64,000 nt of DNA from Paenarthrobacter aurescens. GTDB lineage: Bacteria > Actinomycetota > Actinomycetes > Actinomycetales > Micrococcaceae. The notes under the pieces were generated by a model. The model did not search any database and had not been told where the DNA came from. It saw only the letters and a program-made list of their open reading frames with translations. Position 1 is the first letter of the stretch; each line of letters begins with the position of its first letter. Location: assembly GCF_025421775.1 (NCBI RefSeq), contig NZ_JAOEFX010000003.1, positions 310,001 to 374,000 of the forward strand. Reading direction: 5' to 3'. The translations under genes and the position numbers were made by a program. Shown here piece by piece: positions 24,538 through 33,625 of this stretch.

Positions 24538-25218
24538 CTACCGCGGGCCCTGGTCCGAACAGTAGTCCAGGTTCCTGTACACGCTGCGGATGGCGGCGTC
24601 GGGATCCTGGGCCTCAATCGCGTCCACCAGTTCGTCATGGCCTTCACGGGGGATGCCGTTGAAGCCGCCCTTGCGCTGCTGCCGGAGGAGGTCGTTGTGG
24701 AAGACGCCACCGAACGAAACATACAGCTGGTGCAGCAGCGGATTGCCGGAAGCCAAGGCAACGCGTTCATGGAACTCCCAGTCGGCGCCGGCCCACGTGG
24801 GGTAGTCCTCGGCCTGCCAGGCGTCATGTCGGAGGGCAAGGAGCCGGCGCATCTCCGCCAGGTCCTCCGCCGTTGCGTGCTTGGTGGCCAGGCGTGCTGC
24901 CTGCGTATCCAGGCCCAGCCGGACTTCCACAATGTGTTCCTGCGTGTGCTCCAGGTACATGCGTTGGGCTGCGCCGGACATCTCGCTGTTGGCCCGGACA
25001 TACGTGCCGTCGCCGCGTCGTACCTCCAGCATGCCCGAGTGCGCCAGCGCCTTAATGGCTTCGCGCAGGGTGCCCCGCGAAACGCCGAGGCTGGACATGA
25101 GTTCCGGCTCAGCGGGAATGCGTTCCTGAAGCGGCCATTCACCGGACTTGATCATGTCCCGCAGCTTGGCGGTGATCTCCTCGGCCAAGGCCGGGCGATG
25201 CGAAGGAGTAAGGGTCAT
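24538..25218 (-). CDS. GntR/FadR-family transcriptional regulator
   Basis: The 226-residue protein begins with a winged helix (residues 10-75, with IPAEPELMSSLGVSRGTLREAIKALAHSGMLEVRRGDGTYV) and continues with an all-helical FCD ligand-binding domain containing the HDAWQAEDYPTWAGADWEFHERVA metal-ligand segment. FCD regulators generally repress until a small acid binds. The ATG overlaps the TGA of the MFS gene upstream, so it is the second gene of a two-gene operon. The perfect inverted repeat at 26511-26529, within the operon promoter, is its probable operator and would give autoregulation. Confidence 0.9.
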   Translation of the reverse strand: MTLTPSHRPALAEEITAKLRDMIKSGEWPLQERIPAEPELMSSLGVSRGTLREAIKALAHSGMLEVRRGDGTYVRANSEMSGAAQRMYLEHTQEHIVEVRLGLDTQAARLATKHATAEDLAEMRRLLALRHDAWQAEDYPTWAGADWEFHERVALASGNPLLHQLYVSFGGVFHNDLLRQQRKGGFNGIPREGHDELVDAIEAQDPDAAIRSVYRNLDYCSDQGPR

Positions 25219-26501
25219 GCTGTCCTCGGTCCGGTCTTTGTGGCTGTGCGCTTGCTGGTGAGCAGGTGGCAGGTAACCATGAGCGCCACAGCCACGATGG
25301 ACAGCAGGCTCAGGGGCAGCACCCAGCCGCCGGTAGCGCTGTGGAGCAGGCCCATGCCAAAGGGGCCAATGGCCGCAATCAAGTATCCCAGCGATTGGGC
25401 GATGGTGGAAAGCGCGGTGGTTTCCGCCGTCGACCGCCCGCTGCGGCTGATGATCACCAGAACCAGCGGGAAGATGCCCAAGCCGAATCCGAACAGGACG
25501 GCGGGAACTACCGCCAACGACGTCGGCAGCCAGACCATGGCGGCGATGGCAAGGAGGGTGGAGCTGCTGGCGAGGTAAAGGGCGGGGCGGAGCATGCCGG
25601 GCCGGGAGCCGAAGGCGAGCAGGATCATGCCGGCGGCCACGGAGACCAACTGCATCACGCCGAACTGCAAGCCGCTTTCGGAAGCACTGAGGCCCTGCGA
25701 CGTGAGGATGTACGCGAACCAGCTCATCACGGCGTAGGCGAGGAAGGCCTGGAACGTAAAGATCGCGGTGATCAGAATGCCCAGCCGGGTGCGCAGCAGC
25801 GGCCACATGGAGACCCGCGGCCGATCAGTCTTGGTGGAGTTCCGGTGGGTGTGCAGGACTATCGGCAGGAAGCCGAGGAGGGCCGCGACACCCAGCATTC
25901 CCCAGGCAGCCAGACCCATGGAGGGTGAGCCGAGTTCCTGCGCCAAGGGAACGCTGACGACTGCGGCGAAGGTGGCGCCGCCGGACATGGTGAACGTGTA
26001 AAGGCCGGTCATCATTGAGGTGCGCTCGGAGTAGTGCTCGCGGATGAATGAGGGCATGGCCACGTTGCATACTGCCAGTCCGGACATGGCCAGGACGGTG
26101 CCACCGAGGAGGGCGCCCGTCACCGGAACGCCACGCACCAACAAGCCGCCGGCCAGCAGCGCCAGGGCTATGGCAATGGCTTTCTCGACACCCACGCGAC
26201 GGGTCAACCACGACGTTCCCATGCCTGCGACAGCAAAGCACAGCAGGGGGATGGACGGCAGGATGGACGCCACCAAAGCGCCGTAGCCCAGCACCTGTTG
26301 CAGTTCGTGGAACAGGGCAGCGGCGCTGGTGATGCCCGCCCGCAGGTTCAGGCCGATAAGTACAACGGCAATAATGCCGACGACGGCGACGACGCGGGTC
26401 TTCGGGACGGCTGCGTTGACCGAAAGGGCAGGAGCAGCCTGGGCGGTGGGAATCGTAGGGATGTTTCCGGTGCTGGGGGTAAGAGGAGTCGTCGCGGCCA
26501 T
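25215..26501 (-). CDS. MFS transporter, CynX/NimT-like
   Basis: The 428-residue membrane protein has twelve predicted helices after a polar N-terminal tail of about 35 residues. The motif GLNLRAGITSAAALFHELQQ in helix 1 and AVAGMGTSWLTRRVGVEKAI in the first cytoplasmic loop match the cyanate/nitroimidazole transporter group of the major facilitator family. Substrate is unknown and export as well as import is possible. It is the first gene of an operon with the FadR-type regulator. The ATG lies six bases after a TAACCT -10, so the mRNA is probably leaderless. Confidence 0.87.
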   Translation of the reverse strand: MAATTPLTPSTGNIPTIPTAQAAPALSVNAAVPKTRVVAVVGIIAVVLIGLNLRAGITSAAALFHELQQVLGYGALVASILPSIPLLCFAVAGMGTSWLTRRVGVEKAIAIALALLAGGLLVRGVPVTGALLGGTVLAMSGLAVCNVAMPSFIREHYSERTSMMTGLYTFTMSGGATFAAVVSVPLAQELGSPSMGLAAWGMLGVAALLGFLPIVLHTHRNSTKTDRPRVSMWPLLRTRLGILITAIFTFQAFLAYAVMSWFAYILTSQGLSASESGLQFGVMQLVSVAAGMILLAFGSRPGMLRPALYLASSSTLLAIAAMVWLPTSLAVVPAVLFGFGLGIFPLVLVIISRSGRSTAETTALSTIAQSLGYLIAAIGPFGMGLLHSATGGWVLPLSLLSIVAVALMVTCHLLTSKRTATKTGPRTA

Positions 26502-26507
26502 ATCTAA

Positions 26508-26535
26508 AGGTTAGACGTTTGACGTCTAATGTCTA
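26508..26535 (-). promoter_or_regulatory. Promoter with GntR-type operator in the spacer
   Basis: On the minus strand the -35 TAGACA (26535-26530) and the -10 TAACCT (26513-26508) are 16 bases apart. The sequence at 26511-26529 is a perfect inverted repeat, TTAGACGT-TTG-ACGTCTAA, filling the spacer and touching the -10. A repressor bound there would block polymerase. The neighbouring FadR-type regulator is the obvious candidate. Confidence 0.68.
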
Positions 26536-26579
26536 GAGTTTTGTGGCGAACCTCTCCGGCTGTGCGCGGATGGGGACGC

Positions 26580-28022
26580 CTAGCGGGGGTTGCGTGAACC
26601 CAGCCGCTGTACCGCCAACGCCAGCCAGAGCTGCACCCGGTCCTGCGTCTGCGAAGGGTCGTAGCCGGTCAGTTCGGTGATCTGCGCCAGACGGTATCGC
26701 ACGGTATTGCGATGCAGGGTCAGGGCTTCGGCGACGGCGGCAACTGACCCGTTGTGGTTCAAGTAGCTTTCCAGGGTGGCCACCAACTCGGCCCCGTGGG
26801 CGGCGTCGAACTTCCGGAGAGGCGTCAGTGACTCGCTGGCCATATCCGCCAGGGGAACGTCCTCGCTGGCGAGCAGCAGGGACGTCAGGCTCAGGCGTTC
26901 CGGCTCGTTCACCGGCAAGCCGTGCGCCACGGCGTCGCGCGCTTCAAAGTAGCTCCAGCGCAGGCCGTTCGGCTTCGTGTAGGCGCCGCCGATCCCGATC
27001 ACGGCGTGGATGCCGGCCTCCTGCAGGTGGTCACTGAGGCTCTTGGCCAAAGCCGTGGCCGAACTGCCGTCGTCGCTGACTACGGTGACCAGGTCCTTTC
27101 CGACGACGGCGCTGACGCCGGCTTCCAGCGCTTGGGGCAGCGAAATGCTGACCAGTTGCTTATGGTGTGCCGCGGATTCCGCAATGAGCACCACGTTCTT
27201 CCGGGTGCTGTTGATGCCGACGCCTGCCAAACGGCGGGCGGCCTCAATGGTTTCCAGGGTGCCGTGAATGACGTCGTCCAGCACCTGACCGGCCATGGCC
27301 CGCTGGGACTGACGCTGCTTGACCATGTTGTTGAGTTCAACGCTGATGAGGTTTTGCGCGTAACTGACAATTCCGGAGTCCACGAACGGCTGCCGGAGCC
27401 AGAGCGTGCAGGCGTCCCTGCGGCCGGTGGGAATCGGATACGACGCCCAGCCATCCGCCGTCGGGGCCGGCTTCCCGGCCACACTGTTGTAGAGCTGGGC
27501 GCTGAACTGGGTCAGCACCACGTCAGTGCGGAGCATGCTGCCCAGTTGTTTGAGGAGTTCGTTTAGGCCACCACCAGTGAGGAGTGAGCGGGCCAGGATC
27601 TGGTGCCCGGCAAGGAGCCTTTCCAGATTGGAGTAATGGTCCGCGGAGTGCGACTCGGCCACGAGCTTTCCGATCGCGATAAACGGGATCTCGTAGGGCA
27701 CTTCCACCAGTGGCAGTCCCCAGCGGTTGGCCTCCGCGATGAGGGCATCCGGCACGGACTCGTGGGTAAGGCCGATGCCGAAGCCGATGCCCACGGCTCC
27801 GGCGCGCTGGGCTTGGCGGACGAAGCGGCGCTGATCGGCAGCGCTCTTGAGGCGCAAGCCCGTGGTGAGGACCAATTCTCCGCCGCTCAGGAAACGTTGC
27901 GGGTCTTCAAGCTCCGTCACCGCAACCCAGCTGATGTCCTGGTTCAACGTGGTTTCCGCAAGGCCGGCCTGGCGGAGTTTCAGGGAGGGGACAGCGACGA
28001 GTGAAGCGAGGGACATTGCCAT
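26580..28022 (-). CDS. PucR-family regulator, probable GabR-like activator
   Basis: The 480-residue protein has an N-terminal PucR ligand domain (residues 1-150, with LASLVAVPSLKLRQAGLAE and SGGELVLTTGLRLKS), a degenerate GGDEF-like middle (VIGIGGAYTKPNGLRWSYFEARDAV) and the C-terminal helix-turn-helix LNHNGSVAAVAEALTLHRNTVRYRLAQI. The ATG at 28022 was chosen because the family sequence starts there (MAMSLASLVAVP); the frame is open to 28100. It diverges from a GABA-type catabolic operon. In Corynebacterium glutamicum a PucR-type GabR activates gabTDP, so an equivalent role is likely here, although the ligand is not shown. Confidence 0.88.
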   Translation of the reverse strand: MAMSLASLVAVPSLKLRQAGLAETTLNQDISWVAVTELEDPQRFLSGGELVLTTGLRLKSAADQRRFVRQAQRAGAVGIGFGIGLTHESVPDALIAEANRWGLPLVEVPYEIPFIAIGKLVAESHSADHYSNLERLLAGHQILARSLLTGGGLNELLKQLGSMLRTDVVLTQFSAQLYNSVAGKPAPTADGWASYPIPTGRRDACTLWLRQPFVDSGIVSYAQNLISVELNNMVKQRQSQRAMAGQVLDDVIHGTLETIEAARRLAGVGINSTRKNVVLIAESAAHHKQLVSISLPQALEAGVSAVVGKDLVTVVSDDGSSATALAKSLSDHLQEAGIHAVIGIGGAYTKPNGLRWSYFEARDAVAHGLPVNEPERLSLTSLLLASEDVPLADMASESLTPLRKFDAAHGAELVATLESYLNHNGSVAAVAEALTLHRNTVRYRLAQITELTGYDPSQTQDRVQLWLALAVQRLGSRNPR

Positions 28023-28166
28023 GGTTAAAAGCGTAACCCGACGCTGGTCAAGCGCACTAAGGCGGGGCCTCGTCTGTGTGCAGCTGACTATTCCTTGCAC
28101 TCCCTCCCTGGCATAGGCTCTGATCAGCTAAATCCATGCTCAGACACCGAAAGAGGGTTGCACGCC
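28023..28166. promoter_or_regulatory. Divergent control region of the GABA-type operon
   Basis: This 144-base region lies between the PucR regulator and the aldehyde dehydrogenase. It contains the palindrome CTGATCAG at 28120-28127 and a TAGGCT hexamer at 28114-28119. A similar TAGGCTCNGATCA block occurs before the other aldehyde dehydrogenase at 47285-47297. Neither has a good -35, which suits activator-dependent promoters. The interpretation is tentative. Confidence 0.35.
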
Positions 28167-29597
28167 GTGGTTCAAACCTTGCAGAACTTCATCAATGGCG
28201 AATTCGTCACACCGGCAGGTACGGGTCTCCTGGACATCGTGAACCCCGCCACCGGGGAAATCGTTGCCAAGTCGCCCATTTCGGTGCAGGCCGACGTGGA
28301 CGCAGCCATGACCGCGGCCAACGAGGCTTTCAAGTCGTGGAAGAAGGCCACCCCGGGCCAGCGCCAGCTGATGCTCCTCAAGCTTGCCGACGCCGTTGAG
28401 GCCAACAGCGACGAACTCGTCGAAGCCCAGCACCGCAACACCGGCCAGGTCCGCTCGCTCATCGCTTCCGAGGAAGTGGCCGCAGGCGCCGACCAGCTCC
28501 GCTTCTTCGCCGGTGCTGCACGCATCATGGAAGGCAAGTCCGCAGGCGAATACTTCGAGGGCCACACCTCCTACGTACGTCGCGAACCGATCGGCGTCGT
28601 AGCCCAGGTTGCGCCGTGGAACTACCCGTTCCTCATGGCCATCTGGAAGATCGGCCCCGCCCTGGCCGCCGGCAACACCATCGTTCTCAAGCCTTCGGAC
28701 ACCACTCCGGAATCAACCTTGGTGCTGGCGCGCCTTGCTGGTGGGATCTTCCCGGCCGGCGTCCTCAACGTTGTCCTCGGCACCGGCGAAACCGGCGCAA
28801 TGATGGTTGACCACAAGGTCCCCGGCCTGGTGTCCATCACGGGCTCCGTCCGCGCAGGCATCGCCGTCGCCAGCGGCGCAGCCAAGGGCCTCAAGCGTGC
28901 ACACCTGGAACTTGGCGGCAAGGCTCCGGCCATCGTCTTCAAGGACGCCGACATCAAGAAGAGCGCGGCGGCCATCGCCGAGTTCGCCTTCTTCAACGCC
29001 GGCCAGGACTGCACGGCGATCACCCGCGTGCTGATCGAAGACTCGGTCCACGATGACGTTGTGGCAGCCATGGTGGAGCACACCAAGACCCTGCAGACCG
29101 GTTCCCAGAATGACGAAGACAACTACTTCGGCCCGCTGAACAACGTGAACCACTTCAATGCTGTGACCTCCGTAGTGGAGAACCTTCCGGCGAACTGCAA
29201 GATCGAAACCGGCGGCCACCGCGCAGGCGAGAAGGGGTTCTTCTTCGAGCCCACCATCATCTCCGGCGCCAAGCAGAGTGATGACATCGTGCAGAAGGAA
29301 ACCTTCGGTCCGGTCATCACCGTGCAGAAGTTCAGCACGGAAGAAGAAGCGCTTGAGCTGGCCAACGACGTCGAATACGCCCTGGCGTCCAGCGTCTGGA
29401 CCACCGACCACGGCACGGCCATGCGTATGAGCCGCGACCTGGACTTCGGTGCGGTCTGGATCAACACCCACATCCTCCTGACGGCAGAGATGCCGCACGG
29501 CGGCTTCAAGCAGTCCGGCTACGGCAAGGACCTCTCCATGTACGGCGTCGAGGACTACACGCGCATCAAGCACGTGATGTCAGCACTTGACGCTTAG
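28167..29597 (+). CDS. Aldehyde dehydrogenase, gamma-aminobutyraldehyde dehydrogenase-like
   Basis: The 476-residue NAD(P)-dependent enzyme oxidises an aldehyde to its acid. The catalytic pair is visible as Glu248 in LELGGKAP and Cys282 in NAGQDCTAITR, with the Asn of PWNYPFLM and the TGSVRAG cofactor segment. NAGQDCT and the GTGETGAMMVDH region are typical of gamma-aminobutyraldehyde dehydrogenases, which form GABA from putrescine or related amines. GTG 28167 is used because it matches the family N-terminus and AAAGAGGG precedes it. The transaminase gene follows after 30 bases, so product GABA could pass directly to it. Confidence 0.88.
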   Translation: MVQTLQNFINGEFVTPAGTGLLDIVNPATGEIVAKSPISVQADVDAAMTAANEAFKSWKKATPGQRQLMLLKLADAVEANSDELVEAQHRNTGQVRSLIASEEVAAGADQLRFFAGAARIMEGKSAGEYFEGHTSYVRREPIGVVAQVAPWNYPFLMAIWKIGPALAAGNTIVLKPSDTTPESTLVLARLAGGIFPAGVLNVVLGTGETGAMMVDHKVPGLVSITGSVRAGIAVASGAAKGLKRAHLELGGKAPAIVFKDADIKKSAAAIAEFAFFNAGQDCTAITRVLIEDSVHDDVVAAMVEHTKTLQTGSQNDEDNYFGPLNNVNHFNAVTSVVENLPANCKIETGGHRAGEKGFFFEPTIISGAKQSDDIVQKETFGPVITVQKFSTEEEALELANDVEYALASSVWTTDHGTAMRMSRDLDFGAVWINTHILLTAEMPHGGFKQSGYGKDLSMYGVEDYTRIKHVMSALDA

Positions 29598-29627
29598 TTC
29601 CCCTGTTCCCAGAAAGGCAACCACCCC

Positions 29628-30983
29628 ATGACTACTACCGCGAACGAACTCTCGTACCGCATCGAGCAGAAGCGCAACATCAACGGCGCCTTCCCCGGCC
29701 CCAAGTCGCAGGCACTGGCTGAGCGCCGCGCCGCCGTCGTCGCAGCCGGCGTCGCCTCGGGCGTCCCCGTCTACGTTGAAGACGCCGACGGCGGCATCAT
29801 CCGCGACGTCGACGGCAACTCCTTCATCGACCTCGGCTCCGGCATCGCCGTGACCAGCGTCGGCGCGTCCGACCCCGCCGTCGTCGCCGCTGTCCAGGAA
29901 GCTGCCGCGCACTTCACGCACACCTGCTTCATGGTGACTCCGTACGAGGGCTACGTTGCAGTTGCCGAGCAGCTCAACCGCCTCACCCCTGGCGACCACG
30001 CCAAGCGCACCGTGTTGTTCAACTCCGGTGCTGAAGCCGTTGAGAACGCTGTCAAGGTTGCACGCCTGGCCACCGGCCGCGACGCCGTCGTAGCTTTCGA
30101 CCACGCCTACCACGGCCGCACCAACCTGACCATGGCACTCACCGCCAAGGCCATGCCGTACAAGACCAACTTCGGCCCGTTCGCGCCCGAGGTCTACCGC
30201 ATGCCCATGAGCTACCCGTTCCGTGAAGAGAACCCGGAGATCACCGGTGCCGAGGCCGCCAAGCGCGCCATCACCATGATCGAGAAGCAGATCGGTGGCG
30301 ACCAGGTTGCCGCCATCATCATCGAACCCATCCAGGGCGAGGGCGGCTTCATTGTCCCCGCAGAGGGCTTCCTTCCGGCGCTGTCCGCTTGGGCCAAGGA
30401 AAAGGGCATCGTCTTCATCGCTGACGAGGTCCAGTCCGGCTTCTGCCGCACGGGCGAGTGGTTCGCCGTTGACCACGAAGGTGTTGTTCCGGACATCATC
30501 ACCATGGCCAAGGGCATCGCCGGCGGCCTCCCGCTGTCCGCGATCACCGGCCGCGCCGACCTGCTCGACGCCGTCCACCCGGGCGGCCTCGGCGGCACTT
30601 ACGGTGGCAACCCGGTTGCTTGTGCAGCAGCACTGGCAGCCATCGACACCATGGAGCAGCACGACCTCAACGGCCGCGCACGCCACATCGAAGAGCTCGC
30701 CTTGGGCAAGCTCCGCGAACTGGCTGAAGAAGTTTCCGTGGTTGGCGACATCCGTGGCCGTGGCGCCATGCTGGCTATCGAACTCGTTCAGTCCGGCTCC
30801 AAGGAACCGAACGCCGAGCTCACCAAGGCCGTTGCAGCCGCTTGCCTCAAGGAAGGCGTCATCATCCTGACCTGTGGCACCTACGGCAACGTCATCCGCT
30901 TGCTCCCGCCGCTGGTCATCAGCGACGAACTGCTGATCGACGGCCTCGAGGTCCTCGCTGCTGCCATCAAGGCCCACGCGTAA
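29628..30983 (+). CDS. gabT: 4-aminobutyrate-2-oxoglutarate transaminase
   Basis: The 451-residue PLP enzyme converts GABA and 2-oxoglutarate to succinate semialdehyde and glutamate. Diagnostic features are FNSGAEAVENAVKVAR for cofactor phosphate binding, the AYHGRTNLTMALT segment, the aspartate in IADEVQSGFCRTG (Asp266) and the Schiff-base lysine Lys295 in TMAKGIAGGLPLSA. Length and order match GabT of other actinobacteria. No succinate-semialdehyde dehydrogenase gene follows within the operon; it ends in a strong terminator. Its GC-rich, strongly biased codon use fits a well-expressed gene. Confidence 0.94.
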   Translation: MTTTANELSYRIEQKRNINGAFPGPKSQALAERRAAVVAAGVASGVPVYVEDADGGIIRDVDGNSFIDLGSGIAVTSVGASDPAVVAAVQEAAAHFTHTCFMVTPYEGYVAVAEQLNRLTPGDHAKRTVLFNSGAEAVENAVKVARLATGRDAVVAFDHAYHGRTNLTMALTAKAMPYKTNFGPFAPEVYRMPMSYPFREENPEITGAEAAKRAITMIEKQIGGDQVAAIIIEPIQGEGGFIVPAEGFLPALSAWAKEKGIVFIADEVQSGFCRTGEWFAVDHEGVVPDIITMAKGIAGGLPLSAITGRADLLDAVHPGGLGGTYGGNPVACAAALAAIDTMEQHDLNGRARHIEELALGKLRELAEEVSVVGDIRGRGAMLAIELVQSGSKEPNAELTKAVAAACLKEGVIILTCGTYGNVIRLLPPLVISDELLIDGLEVLAAAIKAHA

Positions 30984-31003
30984 CTCACACCGTTTCAAGC
31001 AGG

Positions 31004-31033
31004 AGGAGGGCCGGGAATCCCGGCCCTCCTTTT
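31004..31033 (+). terminator. Rho-independent terminator after gabT
   Basis: AGGAGGGCCGGG at 31004-31015 pairs with CCCGGCCCTCCT at 31019-31030 in a very stable stem with a tiny loop, followed by TTT. It lies 21 bases after the gabT stop and before the convergent lyase gene ending at 31073. Confidence 0.85.
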
Positions 31034-31072
31034 GTGTTTAACAACGGCGGATTTAACGACGGCGGAACGTGC

Positions 31073-33514
31073 CTAGGTGCCCAGCGTCAGGTTCTTCTGG
31101 TGGCCATGCCCGTCGAGCTGGACCTCGATCACCAGCGGGTTGGCGCTGACCAAGACCACACCGGGCTCGGAATCCATAAGCGTGCTCCAATCGGACCCGG
31201 CGAGCGTGATCCTCACAGCAGCCTGTGTCCGTGACGGGTCAGCTACGGAGAGGGTGAGCTTGTCCCCGGTCTGGTGCGCCGCCAAGGTACACGGCCCTGA
31301 AGCCGAGTAGCTCCCGCCAGCTCCGGCCGCGAAGAAGTTGGCCATAACCAGCTTGTCCTTGGCCACCTCCACCATTTGGACCTCCGCAGAGTTGGCCAGG
31401 ACCTTCACATCGGGGTTGGCGGACTGGGAGAACGTGGTGGAATGGCCAGCCGCCGGCAGGACCATATAGGCATAGCCGGAACTCACGGGGTCCTTGCCGT
31501 GGCGGTGCGTAATGCTCACGTAGTCCCGGGTGACGGGATCCGCGGTACCGCCGGTGTCCGCTCCTGAATTGATGTCGAACCAACTGCCTGTCCGGCGGAC
31601 CACCGCAACTTCAGGAGCCCCGGATACGCCGGGGGCATCAAGGAAGACATAGCCCGCGTGGCCTTCAAGGTGCAAGGACCGTTGCAAAACCACGGGTGCG
31701 TCACCGGGTGCCATACGACGATTCCGGGAATCGGTGCGAACAGCGGGCACGGAACCGGCAGCGAAGGACCTGTTCTCGATGGTCGTCTGCACAGCCGATC
31801 CACCAGTGCCGGTGATGGCTGAGCCGAGGCAGACCACAGCGTCGTCCACGAAGAACCACGACTTGCGGCCGGACAGGGTCTTGTTGTGGTTCAGGTGGTC
31901 CATGCCGATGACACCCCAACGCCCGTCCACGGTCAGGCCACCGGCGAAGGCCTGGAAGGCGCGGGGGATGCCGGTCCCTGCCCCGCCAGCGCCGCTCGCC
32001 CGTGCTTGATCGTTGACCGTGGTCCCGGGAAGGGCATAAGGGTCAACGGTCGGCCAAAAGTCGGCGCTGAACTGGGACGGGTCCTGCCGTGTGTAAAGGA
32101 AGGTCATGCCGTCGCCTTGGTACCAGCCCAGGTTGTTTTCGCTGTTGCCCCACTCGTAGCGGCCAATGCGCTTGGAGGACAGATTGACCGTGCACCCCCA
32201 CTGCGGCCGATGGTGGACCAGCCGGTCCTGGTCGGCGAACATCCTGCTGTAGACCGGTGCCGGCGCAGCCACCACGGCGGAATCGGACAGGACACCCAGG
32301 GACAGCAGTGACTTGGCCAGGCTCTGCGTTGGGTGCCCCACGAGTTTCTGGTCCGCACAGCGCTCCAACCAACCCTTGGCCAATGCGAGGAACCTTGACC
32401 GATAAGGCTCATCGCAGCCGGGCGCCAGCAGCAGGACAGCCGAGATCAGTCCAAAGCCGCTGACGTAGTCGGGTTCGCGCTGGCGGGAGACGGCCCGGCC
32501 GCGAACGGTGTCCATGATCCGGCCGTCCCAGACGAACGGCGCGTAGGTGTCCTCGATGGCGTCAAGGAGGACGGACCGCTTGGGGTCGTTCACTGCCCAC
32601 GTGCTTCCACCCAGCATCGCGATGATCTCGGCAATGCCGGCCAGGGCCACCACGCCGTAGGTTCCCGCATAGGGCAAATAGGAGTGCTGGACATAGGAGC
32701 CGTCGGAGTAGAAGCCGTCGCCACTGGTCACATAGGTGAACACGCTGTTGATCCCACCGCGGACGGTGTCACTCAAAGCGTCCCTGCCCAGGGCGATCTC
32801 GTCGGGCTTGTTGTCCAGGATGCCCCGCATGCAGCAGGCCAGTGACTTGTCCACGCGGTTGGCGCCGGTCTCCGCCAGGGATGTAGCACGGCCTCGCCAA
32901 TTCGGGTTGGGAGCGAACCACCGGACGGCTGCCAACAAAGAGGTCCGCAAGGCTTCGGGGACTTCAGCGTGAAGGAGTGTCAGGATGTCCACGGTCTTTC
33001 GGGGGACGCCGATCTCCCAGAACCACCAGTTGCCCGCCGCCTTGATGGTCGGCTTGTATGCGGTGTCATTCAGCAGCTTGAGTCCACCCACAATGTCAGC
33101 GGCCAGCTCCGGATTTCCGGCATAGGGGGTCCCTGGAACGGCGTATCCGAGCGCCATGTCGTAAAGCCGGTTGAAGTGCAGGCCCATGTTGCCGGTGGCG
33201 GCCGCGGCCTGGCCGATGCCGGTCAGCGGAATGTCACTCCACAACGATGTCCTACCAGGGGCTTTGTCCATGGAAGTCCAGCACTTTTCGGTGGTCTTGC
33301 CCATGCCTTCAAGCTGCGATGCGAGTTCGGGGACACCCGCTGCACTCCGGCTGCCGGTGAGGACAAGCCGCCGTCGATCGATCAGTTCCAGCAGGCCGGC
33401 GTCGGAGGCCGCAAAAGACGGCCCGGCGTGGGAGAGCAGAGCTCCTGCGAGGGCGGCTGCGCCGGCGGTACGGAAGAGGGTCCTGCGGTTCACTGTGGGT
33501 CCATTGACGTTCAA
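31073..33514 (-). CDS. Polysaccharide lyase family 8 (hyaluronate/chondroitin/xanthan lyase-like), Tat-exported
   Basis: The protein of about 813 residues has a twin-arginine signal peptide (NRRTLFRTAGAAALAGALLSHAG ending ASFA-like before ASDAG), so it is secreted folded. The alpha/alpha-barrel carries the PL8 catalytic segments TGANRVDKS (Asn) and DGSYVQHSYLPYAGTYG (His and Tyr) with NWWFWEIGVPR upstream; the C-terminal half is the beta-sandwich region. Such enzymes cut uronic acid-containing polymers by beta-elimination. Start is uncertain between TTG 33514 (GGAG five bases upstream), TTG 33529 and GTG 33493. It is transcribed away from the importer genes and has its own operator. The substrate cannot be read from sequence alone. 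Confidence 0.87.
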   Translation of the reverse strand: MNVNGPTVNRRTLFRTAGAAALAGALLSHAGPSFAASDAGLLELIDRRRLVLTGSRSAAGVPELASQLEGMGKTTEKCWTSMDKAPGRTSLWSDIPLTGIGQAAAATGNMGLHFNRLYDMALGYAVPGTPYAGNPELAADIVGGLKLLNDTAYKPTIKAAGNWWFWEIGVPRKTVDILTLLHAEVPEALRTSLLAAVRWFAPNPNWRGRATSLAETGANRVDKSLACCMRGILDNKPDEIALGRDALSDTVRGGINSVFTYVTSGDGFYSDGSYVQHSYLPYAGTYGVVALAGIAEIIAMLGGSTWAVNDPKRSVLLDAIEDTYAPFVWDGRIMDTVRGRAVSRQREPDYVSGFGLISAVLLLAPGCDEPYRSRFLALAKGWLERCADQKLVGHPTQSLAKSLLSLGVLSDSAVVAAPAPVYSRMFADQDRLVHHRPQWGCTVNLSSKRIGRYEWGNSENNLGWYQGDGMTFLYTRQDPSQFSADFWPTVDPYALPGTTVNDQARASGAGGAGTGIPRAFQAFAGGLTVDGRWGVIGMDHLNHNKTLSGRKSWFFVDDAVVCLGSAITGTGGSAVQTTIENRSFAAGSVPAVRTDSRNRRMAPGDAPVVLQRSLHLEGHAGYVFLDAPGVSGAPEVAVVRRTGSWFDINSGADTGGTADPVTRDYVSITHRHGKDPVSSGYAYMVLPAAGHSTTFSQSANPDVKVLANSAEVQMVEVAKDKLVMANFFAAGAGGSYSASGPCTLAAHQTGDKLTLSVADPSRTQAAVRITLAGSDWSTLMDSEPGVVLVSANPLVIEVQLDGHGHQKNLTLGT

Positions 33515-33559
33515 AACTGCTCCGTTCAAAACTGTTCCAGGCGTGATGGGGTGGACTTG

Positions 33560-33606
33560 GTTGCGAAAGTTTCCGCAACTTTATGTCCGGTTCCCGGTCA
33601 CCTCAA
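33560..33606 (-). promoter_or_regulatory. Promoter and operator of the PL8 lyase gene
   Basis: On the minus strand TTGAGG (33606-33601) and TAAAGT (33583-33578) are 17 bases apart. Immediately downstream lies GTTGCG-N8-CGCAAC (33560-33579), with GAAAGTTTC at its centre, the form of many LacI-family operators. It differs from the ATAG-type operators at 35778 and 35911, so the lyase may answer to another regulator. Confidence 0.6.
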
Positions 33607-33625
33607 CAGACATGAACAAAACTGC

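Noticed and set aside
29580..30998. Very long open frame antisense to gabT, with similar ones antisense to fprA (21594-23090) and to the aldehyde dehydrogenases
   Set aside because: They mirror strongly GC-biased codon use of the real genes, have no ribosome sites and encode low-complexity sequence without family features.
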